NCBI RefSeq assembly: GCF_003399635.1
Contig: NZ_NBXB01000011.1
Coordinates: 62,001-126,000 of the forward strand
DNA: 64,000 nucleotides
Direction of reading: 5' to 3'
Source of the DNA: Subtercola boreus
Lineage (GTDB): Bacteria > Actinomycetota > Actinomycetes > Actinomycetales > Microbacteriaceae
Part shown: positions 33,079-41,709 of the stretch, in pieces
Numbering within the stretch: position 1 is the first letter of the stretch
How the letters are laid out: each line of letters starts with the position of its first letter
The notes under the pieces: model-generated
What the model saw: the letters and a program-made list of their open reading frames with translations, nothing else
What the model was told of the DNA's origin: nothing
Databases searched by the model: none
Made by a program: the position numbers and the translations under genes

Positions 33079-35594
33079 GCCACCAGCGTCACGTTCGTCG
33101 TGGACTGATTGTACGAACCCGCTCCCGGAGACTGGCTCACCACCGTGTTGGGTTTGCATGAAGCGTCGGTGCTCGCCTGCACCGTGACGTTCCAGCCCTG
33201 CCCCTTCAGCGCATTCGCGGCGGCTGCAGGAGCCTGGCCGGAGACGTCGGACAGAGGCTTCTGCTTGCCGTTGCTTGTGAACACGTCGATGACGGAGTTC
33301 TTCGAGGCGCTGCTGCCAGCCGCCGGATCGGTGCCGGAGACCTGCCCGGCCGTCTTGTCGGAGTCCTGCTGCCCGGCGTCGTTCGCGCTGAAGCCGGCGT
33401 TCTCGAGCTTCGAGATCGCTGCGTCGATGGAGAGGCCCGAGACATCCGGAACCGTCACCGTCTGAGCGTTGCTGAGGATGCGGGACGGTGCCGGGAAGGA
33501 ATCTCCACCATACGAGTCACCAATCTGCTTGTAGAAGTCCTTCCACATGAACAGTCGCGACAGACCGCTGCCGACGTTGCCGCTGCCGGATCCTGCCACG
33601 GTCGTCTTCCGGATGGAGACGTCCCCGGTGACGTTGCCGACCCAGGATGCCGAGACCAGCTTGGTGGTGCCGCCGATCAGCCACACATCCTTCTCGTTCT
33701 CACTGGTACCGGTCTTGCCGAAGTGCGGGGTGCCGTCTAGCGGATTGCCGGGGGAGGCGGTTCCGTTCTGGATGACGGCCTGCATGGCATACAGGGCCGC
33801 AGACGCGATGGTCGGATCGATGGCCTGGGTGCAGCTCGTCTGCGGAGCCTGAACGTTGGCGCCGGTCGCATCCGTGATGCTCGTGATGGCGACCGGGGTG
33901 CAGAAGACACCCTTGTTGGCCACCCCGGCGTAGGCCGCGGCCATCGTCAGCGGGGCGATCTCGTTTCCACCGAGCACGATTCCGTAAGGACCGGTGATCA
34001 GCTCTCCGTCGTCAGCGCGGTGCACTCCCAGGGACTTCGCGACTTTGCCGATGTCACAGAGATCGAGTTTGGAGGCCATGTTCATGAACGCATTGTTGAC
34101 GGAGTCCTGGAACTGGGAGAGCACGGTCGCACGCCCACCGGACTCGCCGGCGTCGTTACCCGCCACGTAGGGGCCGTCCAGCACCGGACCGCAGCTGTTC
34201 GTGAAGCTCCGCGACGTGAAGGTCTGGTTGTTGGCACCATTCACGATGTCGCCGAGGGAGTGCCCGGTCTGCAACCAGTCGATGATCGTGAACAGCTTGA
34301 ACGACGAGCCGGGCTGGAAGCCCGTCGATCCGCCGTATTTGAAGTCGGTGTTGTAGTTGATCGCTGTCGACGTCGCCTGGTCGGAATTCGGGTCTTCGCT
34401 GTAGGTCTTGTTCTGCGCCATGGCGAGCACCTTGCCGGTGCCGGGTTCGACGGTCGTGAACGTGCCGCCGATGTCGAGCTTGTCGCTGGAGTACGGCACG
34501 TAGTTGTTCACCACGTCGAAGGCCTTCGATTGCAACTGCATGTCGAGGGTTGTGTAGATCTTGTAGCCGCCCGTGTTCAGGTTGTGCGAACGCTCCTCGG
34601 CGGTGGCCCCGAAGGTCGAATCCTGCTCGATGATGCGTTTGACATAATCGCAGAAGAACCCGGCGCCGTAGACGGCGGTCTGGCAGCCGGTCGACGGCTG
34701 GGTGATGTTCGGGGTGACCTCTGTGGCGACAGCCTCGTCGTATTGCGCCTGCGTGATCGTGTGCTCTTTGAGCATCGACGGCAGGATGTCCTTGTCGCGC
34801 CGCGCCTTGTTGTCTGCCGTGTGCGCTTCGTCGATGTCGATGCGGAGCGCCTCGGGCTCGTTCACGATCGCGATGAGGCTCGCGGCCTGCGGAAGCGTGA
34901 GGGCGTCGGCATTGACCCCGAAGTAGTACTGCGACGCGGCCTGGATCCCGTACACCCGCCCGCCGAACAGCGCGATGTTCATGTACCCGAGCAGGATGTC
35001 GTCTTTGCTGTACTCCTTCTCGAGGCCGATCGCGAGCTTAGCTTCCTTCAGCTTGCGGTCGGTCGTCTGGGCGGTGGCCTCTGCATAGGCGGCGGCCTGT
35101 GCGGCCGGATCCTGGATCGCCTCGGCCCGCTGCACGAGGATGTTCTTCACATACTGCTGCGAGATCGTCGAGGCGCCGGAACTGATGCCGCCGGACACAA
35201 AGTTGCCGACCAGGGCGCGGAAGGTGGACTGCACATCCACACCGCCGTGCACGTAGAACCGCGGATCCTCTGTCGAGACGAGGGCGTCCTTCGCGAACTG
35301 GGAGATCTGATTCCAGCCGACGGTCTGCCGGTTCTGCTCGTAGAACGAAGCGAGGAGCACATCGGAGCCGTCGGGGTTCTTCGCATAGACGCTGGAGGTC
35401 TGCGAGAGAGCATCGGGCTTGATGTAACTGGGGAGGTTCTCGAACACGCCGATAGAGTTGTTCGCGGCAAGACCGGTGATCGCGAGGGCCGGAGTGACCA
35501 TGGCTGTGACGAGCACGCCGACCAGCGCGCTCATGCCCACAAGGCCAAGGAAGGCTCCGACCGCGCCGCTAACCTTACGTTTTGGGGCAGACAT
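33069..35594 (-). CDS. ponA2: Class A penicillin-binding protein with two PASTA domains
   Basis: Bifunctional peptidoglycan synthase, 841 aa. Short cytosolic start and helix at ~15-38; glycosyltransferase domain with catalytic Glu109 in STEDPRFYVHGGVD and STISQQYVKN; transpeptidase with SxxK at Ser430 (GSSFK), SVN at 498 and KTGT at 627-630. Two PASTA domains (about 702-768 and 770-841) end the protein. The symbol follows the PASTA architecture and the synteny with the Rv3682 region. It diverges from the DUF4177-like gene; only 53 bases separate them, so a whiB gene often found here in relatives is absent. Confidence 0.94.
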   Translation of the reverse strand: MSAPKRKVSGAVGAFLGLVGMSALVGVLVTAMVTPALAITGLAANNSIGVFENLPSYIKPDALSQTSSVYAKNPDGSDVLLASFYEQNRQTVGWNQISQFAKDALVSTEDPRFYVHGGVDVQSTFRALVGNFVSGGISSGASTISQQYVKNILVQRAEAIQDPAAQAAAYAEATAQTTDRKLKEAKLAIGLEKEYSKDDILLGYMNIALFGGRVYGIQAASQYYFGVNADALTLPQAASLIAIVNEPEALRIDIDEAHTADNKARRDKDILPSMLKEHTITQAQYDEAVATEVTPNITQPSTGCQTAVYGAGFFCDYVKRIIEQDSTFGATAEERSHNLNTGGYKIYTTLDMQLQSKAFDVVNNYVPYSSDKLDIGGTFTTVEPGTGKVLAMAQNKTYSEDPNSDQATSTAINYNTDFKYGGSTGFQPGSSFKLFTIIDWLQTGHSLGDIVNGANNQTFTSRSFTNSCGPVLDGPYVAGNDAGESGGRATVLSQFQDSVNNAFMNMASKLDLCDIGKVAKSLGVHRADDGELITGPYGIVLGGNEIAPLTMAAAYAGVANKGVFCTPVAITSITDATGANVQAPQTSCTQAIDPTIASAALYAMQAVIQNGTASPGNPLDGTPHFGKTGTSENEKDVWLIGGTTKLVSASWVGNVTGDVSIRKTTVAGSGSGNVGSGLSRLFMWKDFYKQIGDSYGGDSFPAPSRILSNAQTVTVPDVSGLSIDAAISKLENAGFSANDAGQQDSDKTAGQVSGTDPAAGSSASKNSVIDVFTSNGKQKPLSDVSGQAPAAAANALKGQGWNVTVQASTDASCKPNTVVSQSPGAGSYNQSTTNVTLVACP

Positions 35595-35647
35595 AGAGCG
35601 AAGCCTAAGTCACAAACCTGAGAAATTCGATATTGAGGAGATGCCCC

Positions 35648-35947
35648 GTGACCACATGGGAGTACGTGACCACCCCGCTGATGATCCACAACACAGCGGC
35701 CATTCTGAACAACTGGGGCTCTGACGGCTGGGAGCTCGTGCAGATCGTGACGAACGAACAGGGCGGCATCGTGGCGTACCTGAAGCGTCCGCTGCAGGGT
35801 TCGGAGCCCGCCGCTGCCGCCGCGTCGGCTGCCGCTGCGGCCGGATCGTGGAACGACGGCGCTGCATCCGGGCCCGACGGAACCGGCATTCCGGCCGCGC
35901 CCGGCCAGGACGAGACGGGTGCCGTTGGCTCGGGGGATGCCCGATGA
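35648..35947 (+). CDS. Small DUF4177-like protein
   Basis: 99-aa protein of unknown function. Residues 1-37 (WEYVTTPLMIH, NNWGSDGWELVQIV) have the Trp-rich DUF4177 pattern, then a Gly/Ala/Asp-rich tail follows. GTG 35648 is fixed by GAGGAG six bases upstream. It overlaps the RidA start by ATGA; the same pair occurs next to ponA2 in other actinobacteria (Rv3678A-Rv3678c, from memory), so they are likely co-translated. Confidence 0.78.
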   Translation: MTTWEYVTTPLMIHNTAAILNNWGSDGWELVQIVTNEQGGIVAYLKRPLQGSEPAAAAASAAAAAGSWNDGAASGPDGTGIPAAPGQDETGAVGSGDAR

Positions 35948-36414
35948 GCGCGATCGCGGAACGCCTGGCCGAACTCGGCATCGAACTCCCCGCCGTGTCG
36001 CCGCCAGCAGGCGCGTACGTGCCGGCGGTCATCCACGGCGACCTCGTCTTCACGGCGGGCCAGCTGCCATTCGTCGACGGAGCGCTCGCTGTGACCGGTA
36101 AGGTCGGCGACGGCTCATCGCTGGTGGCACCGGATGTCGCCAAGTCCCTCGCCCGCACGGCGGCCATCAACGCGCTGGCGGCGGTGCAGAGCGTGCTCGG
36201 GTCGCTCGACCGGGTCACGCAGGTGGTGAAGGTGACCGGTTTCGTGTCGTCTGATCCGTCGTTCAGCGGCCAGCCCGGCGTGATCAACGGCGCATCGGAG
36301 CTGTTCGGCGAGGTCTTCGGCGACGCGGGCCTGCACGCGCGCTCCGCCGTGGGCGTGGCGGTGCTGCCGCTCGACTCGCCCGTCGAGGTGGAGCTCATCG
36401 TCGCGTTCGCGTAG
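35944..36414 (+). CDS. RidA (YjgF/YER057c) family protein
   Basis: Cytosolic trimer-forming protein of 156 aa. Canonical RidA members hydrolyse reactive enamine/imine intermediates from PLP enzymes. Visible pattern: GAYVPAVIHGDLVFTAGQLPF near residue 25, INALAAVQSVLGSLDRVTQVVKVTGFV and C-terminal HARSAVGVAVLPLDSPVEVE. The Arg that binds the substrate carboxylate is at HARSAVGV. It belongs to the longer Rid subgroup common in actinobacteria. No terminator follows; repeats fill the convergent gap to acs. Confidence 0.88.
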   Translation: MSAIAERLAELGIELPAVSPPAGAYVPAVIHGDLVFTAGQLPFVDGALAVTGKVGDGSSLVAPDVAKSLARTAAINALAAVQSVLGSLDRVTQVVKVTGFVSSDPSFSGQPGVINGASELFGEVFGDAGLHARSAVGVAVLPLDSPVEVELIVAFA

Positions 36415-36433
36415 CCCGCGCCCCGCCACCATC

Positions 36434-36514
36434 CCGGCCCGCGCCCGGCGCGCCACCTCGCCGGCCCGCGCCCGGCGCGCCACCTCGCCGGCCCGCGCCC
36501 GGCGCGCCGCCTCG
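36434..36514. repeat. Three tandem 27-bp GC-rich repeats
   Basis: Unit CCGGCCCGCGCCCGGCGCGC plus CACCTCG repeats at 36434, 36461 and 36488; the third copy has one A-to-G change. It lies just after the RidA stop. Repeats touch each other with no spacers. Confidence 0.9.
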
Positions 36515-36552
36515 GCACGGCGCGGTCATCCCGCCCGCGCTCTCCGTGTCGC

Positions 36553-36613
36553 AATTCAGGCACAGCGCGCCGCCGTCGACCATCTCGACGCCGGCCCCCC
36601 TTGTGCCTGAATT
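36553..36613 (-). repeat. 61-bp palindromic intergenic repeat, copy A
   Basis: Ends form a perfect 12-bp inverted repeat (AATTCAGGCACA / TGTGCCTGAATT). Read on the minus strand it aligns without gaps to copies B and C (56515, 56643): ATTCAGGCA at 2-10, GCG-T near 23-26, ATG at 31-33, GCGGC at 41-45 and CCTGAATT at 54-61; 38 of 61 positions match copy B by hand count. It sits between the convergent RidA and acs genes. Confidence 0.8.
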
Positions 36614-36651
36614 GGCGTAGGCCGGGTGGCCGGGCGGGCGACCCCTCCGGC

Positions 36652-36715
36652 GGCCGGTCATCCCACCAGGCGGTCAGCCCACCGGCCGGTCATCCCACCA
36701 GGCGGTCAGCCCGCG
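36652..36715. repeat. Two tandem 32-bp repeats at the end of acs
   Basis: GGCCGGTCATCCCACCAGGC plus GGTCAGCCCACC occurs twice in a row (36652 and 36684); the second copy runs into the acs stop codon, so the last acs bases are part of the repeat. With the 27-bp array and copy A this accounts for the 291-base convergent gap. Confidence 0.85.
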
Positions 36716-38673
36716 ATGTTCGTGCTGATGATGGTCATTACTTGCGTGTCGGCGAGCGTCGTCGTGTCGCCGATCTCACGGCCTTCCGCAAGGTCGCGGA
36801 GCAGCCGCCGCATGATCTTGCCCGACCGGGTCTTCGGCAGCTCCGCCACGATGAACACCTGCTTCGGGCGGGCGATCGCGCCGATCTGCGAGGCCACGTG
36901 GCTCCGCAGCTCAGCAGCCAGGGCATCGGCCTCCTGCGCGAGATCGCCTATCTGCTCGACGCGCACGATCACGAACGCGACCACCGCCTGGCCGGTCGTC
37001 TCGTCGGCGGCCCCCACCACGGCGGCCTCTGCAACCCGTGGATGCGACACCAGCGACGACTCGATCTCCGCGGTGGAGAGCCGGTGGCCCGACACGTTCA
37101 TCACGTCGTCCACGCGGCCGAGCAGCCAGATGTCGCCGTCCCTGTCGAGCCGGGCGCCGTCGCCCGCGAAGTACTTGCCCGGGAACGTGCTCCAGTACGT
37201 CTCGACGAAGCGGTCCGGGTCGCCCCAGATTCCGCGGAGCATCGCCGGCCACGGCTCGGAGACGACAAGAAGCCCACCGGAGTTCTTGCCGACAGGCGTG
37301 CCCGAATCATCCAGAACCTCGATGTGCAGCCCCGGCAACGGAACCTGTGCCGAACCCGGCTTCAACGTCGTGACGCCGGGCAGCGCAGAGACCATGATCG
37401 CTCCGGTCTCGGTCTGCCACCAGGTGTCGACCACGGGGGTCGTGCCGGCACCGATCACGTCGCGGTACCAGATCCAGGCCTCCGGATTGATCGGCTCGCC
37501 GACAGAACCGAGCAGGCGGAGGCTGGTCAGGTCGAACGCGTCGGGAATCTGCCGGCCGAGCTTCATGAAGGTGCGGATCGCCGTCGGTGCTGCATACAGG
37601 ATGCTCACTTTGTACTTCTGGATGATCTCCCACCACCGGCCCGGGTGCGGGGCGTCGGGCGTGCCCTCGTAGACGACCTGCGTGGCGCCGTTCGCGAGCG
37701 GCCCGTAAACGACGTAGGTGTGGCCGGTGATCCATCCGACGTCGGCTGTCGACCAGTAGACGTCGCTCTCAGGGCGCAGGTCGAAGACGTTCTTGTGAGT
37801 GAAGGCTGCCTGCGTGAGGTAGCCACCGCTCGTGTGCAGGATGCCCTTCGGCTTGCCGGTGGTGCCGCTCGTGTAGAGGATGAACAGCGGTGTCTCTGCG
37901 GGGAACGGCTGCGCCACGTGTTCGGCGTCTGCTGCGGCGATCTCGTCGTGCCACCAAAGGTCTCGGCCCTCGAACCAGTCGATGTCGTTCTCGCCACGCT
38001 TGACGACGAGCACGTGTTCGACGGTGCTGGAACCGTCGCCGTCGATCGCGAGCGCGGCATCCACAGCAGGCTTGAGGGCTGAGACCTTGCCCTTCCGCCA
38101 GCCGCCGTCAGCGGTGATCACGAGTCGGGCGGCTGCGTCGTCGATACGGGCGCGGAGGCTCTCGGCGCTGAAGCCTCCGAAGACGACCGAGTGAATGGCG
38201 CCGATGCGCGCGACGGCGAGCATCGAGATGATGGCCTCGGGAATCATCGGCAGGTAGATCGCGACCCGGTCGCCTTCGCCGATGCCCAGGCTCTCCAGCG
38301 TATTGGCAGCCTTCTTGACCTCCGCGGTCAGTTCGGCGTAGGTGAACGTTCGGCTGTCGCCGGGTTCACCCTCCCAATTGAGAGCGATCCGGTCGCCATT
38401 GCCTGCTTCGACATGCCTGTCGAGGCAGTTGTGGGCGACGTTCAGCTCGCCGTCTTCGAACCAGGTCGCGAACGGCGCGTTGCTCCAGTCGAGCGTCTTG
38501 GTGAAGGGCTTATGCCAGTGCAACAGGTCGGCGGCCTGCTCGCCCCAGAAGGCGGGCCTGTCGCTGGATGCACGGTCGTAGAGCTCTGCCGACGCCACGG
38601 CGTTTTGGCGGAACGACTCGCTCGGCTCGAATCGTCTCGTTTCGTGCAGCAGATTGTCGATGCCGTTCGTCAT
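36706..38673 (-). CDS. acs: Acetyl-CoA synthetase (AMP-forming)
   Basis: Activates acetate to acetyl-CoA through acetyl-AMP. The 655-aa length is standard. AMP-binding core YTSGTTGKPKGI, VGEPINPEAW, WWQTETGAIM, and the C-terminal lid with GRVDDVMNVSGHRLSTAEIE and PKTRSGKIMRR, whose Lys is the usual acetylation-controlled residue. ATG 38673 has AAAGGAGC upstream; the open frame beyond it crosses the promoter region. The position upstream of a tad locus and topA parallels Rv3667 in mycobacteria. Confidence 0.97.
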   Translation of the reverse strand: MTNGIDNLLHETRRFEPSESFRQNAVASAELYDRASSDRPAFWGEQAADLLHWHKPFTKTLDWSNAPFATWFEDGELNVAHNCLDRHVEAGNGDRIALNWEGEPGDSRTFTYAELTAEVKKAANTLESLGIGEGDRVAIYLPMIPEAIISMLAVARIGAIHSVVFGGFSAESLRARIDDAAARLVITADGGWRKGKVSALKPAVDAALAIDGDGSSTVEHVLVVKRGENDIDWFEGRDLWWHDEIAAADAEHVAQPFPAETPLFILYTSGTTGKPKGILHTSGGYLTQAAFTHKNVFDLRPESDVYWSTADVGWITGHTYVVYGPLANGATQVVYEGTPDAPHPGRWWEIIQKYKVSILYAAPTAIRTFMKLGRQIPDAFDLTSLRLLGSVGEPINPEAWIWYRDVIGAGTTPVVDTWWQTETGAIMVSALPGVTTLKPGSAQVPLPGLHIEVLDDSGTPVGKNSGGLLVVSEPWPAMLRGIWGDPDRFVETYWSTFPGKYFAGDGARLDRDGDIWLLGRVDDVMNVSGHRLSTAEIESSLVSHPRVAEAAVVGAADETTGQAVVAFVIVRVEQIGDLAQEADALAAELRSHVASQIGAIARPKQVFIVAELPKTRSGKIMRRLLRDLAEGREIGDTTTLADTQVMTIISTNIAG

Positions 38674-38821
38674 GGTGCTCCTTTGCTCCGGGTACTCCTC
38701 GATTCTGTCGGAAAACGCGGATCGCGTCGCATCTCTTCCGCTTCGGAACAATTTTCGGCGTATTGCTGGGAATCGACTGAAACGGTTTGCGGCCATGTTT
38801 CGGTCGGGTAAACTTTTGTCT
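38674..38821. other. Intergenic region between acs and the 6C RNA
   Basis: No gene seen. It is clearly less GC-rich than the surroundings and should hold the acs promoter (minus) and the 6C RNA promoter (plus); see the element at 38787-38814. Confidence 0.6.
38787..38814 (+). promoter_or_regulatory. Possible promoter of the 6C RNA
   Basis: TTGCGG (38787-38792) and TAAACT (38809-38814) are 16 bases apart in an AT-richer stretch; the start would fall near 38820, directly before the first hairpin. Confidence 0.4.
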
Positions 38822-38920
38822 ACCAAGCCGATTCTGACTTGGATGCAGCGCCATCATGATTCCCCCCAATCAGGCGCTGCTACGGCGGCACCTTTTCCCC
38901 CAATAGGTGCCGCCCCCTTC
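38822..38920 (+). ncRNA. Probable 6C RNA
   Basis: Small structured RNA of actinobacteria defined by hairpins with C-run loops. After a small stem (CCAAG/CTTGG, 38823-38842), hairpin 1 pairs GCAGCGCC (38845-38852) with GGCGCTGC (38873-38880) and, above a 4-base bulge, TGATT with AATCA around the exact loop CCCCCC (38862-38867). Hairpin 2 pairs GGCGGCACCT (38884-38893) with AGGTGCCGCC (38905-38914) and ends in a CCCCC loop, followed by CCCTTCATTT that could terminate. The motif is known to lie near pilus-assembly or partition-like genes; here the Tad pilus operon is downstream. Confidence 0.72.
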
Positions 38921-39046
38921 ATTTAACCCGGGTGTTCGGAGCCGTTCGCGGTGCCGGATGTCTTGCACGCTCCCTCCACAGTGCGGTGGCGGAGGCAGTT
39001 GTCCACAGATCTCGCTGAATGCCGATCTGCCGGTTGCCGGTCTTTC

Positions 39047-39052
39047 TAGGAT
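39047..39052 (+). promoter_or_regulatory. TANNNT -10 element (TAGGAT) for the tad operon
   Basis: TAGGAT ends 6 bases before the tadA ATG, suggesting a leaderless operon transcript separate from the 6C RNA. The stretch 38921-39046 shows nothing else. Confidence 0.5.
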
Positions 39053-39058
39053 CGGCGC

Positions 39059-40324
39059 ATGACAGTCACGACTGGGCGTTACATCGCCGCGAGAAGGGTG
39101 CGCCGCAGCGAGCATGCGGCGCCGGGCGCGGGTGGGCAGGCGGTTCCGGATGTCGCAACCGGGTCGTCCCTGCGGGCACCGTCTGCTGCTCCGGCGGTTC
39201 CGCGCGCCCGGGATTCCGCGGATCTCGCTGGGCCGGGTAGGCCGGGTGGGCCTGCCCGGTCTACCGTGTTGCTGACTCGATCCGGCACGGCGGCCAGCGC
39301 CGGGCCGCCGCTCGCCCGGGTCACGGAGGGTCTCGGTCCGCTGGAGAAGTTCGTGCGGGATCCCGAGGTGACCGACGTCTTCGTGAACGGTCCCGACGAT
39401 CTCTGGATCGACAGGGGTGGAGGGCTGGTCAAGGTCGACGGGTGGTCGTGCCCGGGTGAACCCGAACTCCGCGAACTCGCCGTTCGCCTCGTAGCGCTCG
39501 GCGGGCGCCACATCGACGAGGCTTCCCCGTGCGTCGACGTGCGCCTCCACGACGGATTGCGCCTGCACGCCGTGCTGCCGCCGGTCTCCCCGCGCGGTAC
39601 GCTCATCTCCCTGCGCATCCCCCGCACAGGTCTCCTGCACCTCGACGACCTCGCCGGAGCGGGATTCTTCACCCCGAACGGGGGTGCCGGCCCCGACTAC
39701 CGGTCGATCGTCGACACCGCAGTCTGTGAACGCTCCAATGTTCTGGTCACCGGTGCGGGTGGTTCGGGCAAGACCACATTCCTCTCATCCCTGCTCGCTT
39801 CGGCGCCGCCCGAGGAACGAATCGTTGCCATCGAAGACGTCGCCGAGCTGAGGGTCGACCACCCTCACTTCGTGTCGCTCGAAGCGCGCCAGCCGAACCT
39901 CGAGGGAGCGGGCGGCATCAGCCTCGGACGACTGCTGCGAGAGGCACTCCGCATGCGGCCCGACAGGCTCGTGCTCGGTGAGTGTCGGGGGAGTGAGATC
40001 CGCGAGCTCCTGTCAGCGCTGAACACCGGCCACGACGGTGGTGCCGGCACGCTTCATGCGAACTCCCTGGCCGACGTGCCGGCCCGGCTCGAGGCGCTCG
40101 GCGCGCTCGCGGGGCTCACCCCGGAGGCGATGGCGCGCCAGGCGGTGAGCGCCATCGACGTGGTGCTGCACCTCGAACGAACGGGTGGCTACAGGCGCCT
40201 GGCTGAGGTCGGCGCCTTCATGCTCGATGATCGGGCTCGCCTCCAGGTGCGCCCCCTGGGCGGGGAATCGCTGGAGCGCTCGAAGCCCTTCGACGGTGTG
40301 GGGAACGGAGGCAGGCATGCCTGA
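39059..40324 (+). CDS. tadA: Tad pilus assembly ATPase (CpaF/TadA)
   Basis: Hexameric secretion ATPase powering Flp/Tad pilus assembly at the inner membrane, 421 aa. A disordered Pro/Ala/Gly-rich N-terminus (1-85) is followed by the N-domain (LGPLEKFVRDPEVTDVFVNGPDDLWIDRGG), Walker A GAGGSGKTT at 232-240, the Asp/His boxes IEDVAELRVDHPHFVSLE and Walker B region RPDRLVLGECRGSEIRELLSALNTGHDG. ATG 39059 is 6 bases after TAGGAT. It overlaps the next gene by 8 bases. The septum-site-like gene that precedes it in mycobacteria is not present. Confidence 0.93.
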   Translation: MTVTTGRYIAARRVRRSEHAAPGAGGQAVPDVATGSSLRAPSAAPAVPRARDSADLAGPGRPGGPARSTVLLTRSGTAASAGPPLARVTEGLGPLEKFVRDPEVTDVFVNGPDDLWIDRGGGLVKVDGWSCPGEPELRELAVRLVALGGRHIDEASPCVDVRLHDGLRLHAVLPPVSPRGTLISLRIPRTGLLHLDDLAGAGFFTPNGGAGPDYRSIVDTAVCERSNVLVTGAGGSGKTTFLSSLLASAPPEERIVAIEDVAELRVDHPHFVSLEARQPNLEGAGGISLGRLLREALRMRPDRLVLGECRGSEIRELLSALNTGHDGGAGTLHANSLADVPARLEALGALAGLTPEAMARQAVSAIDVVLHLERTGGYRRLAEVGAFMLDDRARLQVRPLGGESLERSKPFDGVGNGGRHA

Positions 40325-41519
40325 GAGCGTTCGCCGGGCGCGATCCGCCGGCCGCGACCTGACCGCGGAAGTTGCGCAGGCTGTCCGGCCCGTCCGGCCT
40401 GGACGAGTTGCCCGTCGTGACCGGCCTGCGCTTGCCGCCCGACCTGACCGGCCTGCGCGGGCCGCCGTCCCTGATCGGCCCGAACGAGTTGCCCGACGTG
40501 ACCGGCCTGCCAGGGCTGCCCAACGAGCCCGATCCGGTCGGCGATTCGGGTCGGCCGGCGCAAGCCACGTCGATGGAGTGGCCGCCGTCGTGCAGCGCCT
40601 GGCCGTGCTCCTCGAGGCGGGTGTCGCCCCGTCGAGTGCCTGGGGGTACCTGGTCGCCCCCGAGGGGTCGTCGGCCGGGAGGCCTGCGCCGGCTCGCTCG
40701 AAGACGGGAGCGCGGCACGCGATGGTGGTCCAGACGATCGCGCGAGCGGTGGGCCGTGGTGTGCCGGCTGACAGCGCGATCGCCGCGGCGGCCCGCGCAA
40801 CAGATCCCCGCACCGCTCAGGCTTGGCTGGCGGTGGCCGCGGTCTGGCAAGTGGCGGCGGAATCTGGAGCCCCCATCGCACCCTGTCTTCGCGAAGTGGC
40901 ATCGGCGCTCCGGGAGATCGGCGACAACCAGCGAGCCATAGAGGTCGCGCTCGCCGCCCCCGTGGCGACCGCCCGGCTCATGGGTGTGCTTCCGCTCGTC
41001 GCGCTCGGCCTCGGCGCCCTGCTCGGGTTCGACAGTCTCCGGATGCTCACAACGACCGTTCCCGGCCAGGTCTGTCTTGTCGCGGGCGTCGGCCTGCTCG
41101 TGATTTCCCGTGCATGGAATGCGCAGCTCGTCCGGGTCGCGGCGGCGAGACCGGTCGTGACCGGCCTCGCCGCGGAACTCACCGCCGTCGCAATGAGCGG
41201 AGGCGTGTCGGTCGATCGCGCCCAGCAGAGCGCAGGCGAGGCCCTCGAAGCGCATCGCCTGCTCGAACCCGGGGGCATGGCAGCCGTCGGCCAGGTGATC
41301 GAGCTCTCCCGGCGGGCAGGGGTTCCCGCGGCCGAACTGTTGCGGAGCGAAGCGCGGCACCAGAGGCGGGAGGCGCTGGCTCGGAGCCAGAAGGTCTCCG
41401 CCCGGCTGTCCGTGCGGCTCATGATCCCCCTGGGGCTGTGCGTCCTCCCCTCGTTCATGTTGCTCGGGGTCGCGCCGCTCCTGCTCGCGGTCGTCACCTC
41501 GACGTTCGGTTCGTGGTGA
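40317..41519 (+). CDS. tadB: Tad pilus inner-membrane platform protein (T2SS GspF-like)
   Basis: Membrane platform for the Tad ATPase, 400 aa. Residues ~20-100 are an unusual Arg/Pro/Ala-rich run (repeats like RPDRPARAA, PERVARRDRPARAA) created by repetitive GC-rich DNA. Then a GspF-like core: VVQRLAVLLEAGVAPSSAWGYL, a helix pair near 238-285 (LMGVLPLVALGLGALLGF and VCLVAGVGLLVIS), a second helical bundle with MSGGVSVDRAQQ, and a C-terminal helix. ATG 40317 with GGAGGCAGG upstream. Only one F-type protein is present; tadB and tadC functions may be merged. Confidence 0.88.
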   Translation: MPESVRRARSAGRDLTAEVAQAVRPVRPGRVARRDRPALAARPDRPARAAVPDRPERVARRDRPARAAQRARSGRRFGSAGASHVDGVAAVVQRLAVLLEAGVAPSSAWGYLVAPEGSSAGRPAPARSKTGARHAMVVQTIARAVGRGVPADSAIAAAARATDPRTAQAWLAVAAVWQVAAESGAPIAPCLREVASALREIGDNQRAIEVALAAPVATARLMGVLPLVALGLGALLGFDSLRMLTTTVPGQVCLVAGVGLLVISRAWNAQLVRVAAARPVVTGLAAELTAVAMSGGVSVDRAQQSAGEALEAHRLLEPGGMAAVGQVIELSRRAGVPAAELLRSEARHQRREALARSQKVSARLSVRLMIPLGLCVLPSFMLLGVAPLLLAVVTSTFGSW

Positions 41520-41632
41520 GCGTCGTGACATCGCGATACCGGTCCCCACCCCGCAGCCCACGCTCCACCTCGCCCACCTCGCCCGCCCCGCCCACCTCGC
41601 CCGCTCTCCCACCTCGCCCTCTCTCCCACACC

Positions 41633-41668
41633 CCCGACCCACTCACTTCCCCCGACCCACTCACTTCC
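41633..41668. repeat. Two tandem 18-bp repeats before the pilin gene
   Basis: CCCGACCCACTCACTTCC occurs twice (41633, 41651). The 190-base gap 41520-41709 also holds degenerate CACCTCGCC repeats on a C-rich strand and the pilin ribosome site (AAAGAGG). Confidence 0.85.
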
Positions 41669-41709
41669 CCCAGCCCATGCGCCACCCCATAACAAGAAAG
41701 AGGCATCCC

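Noticed and set aside
36434-36514. Possible CRISPR-like array
   Set aside because: The 27-bp units are directly adjacent with no spacers, only three copies, and no cas genes are in the window.
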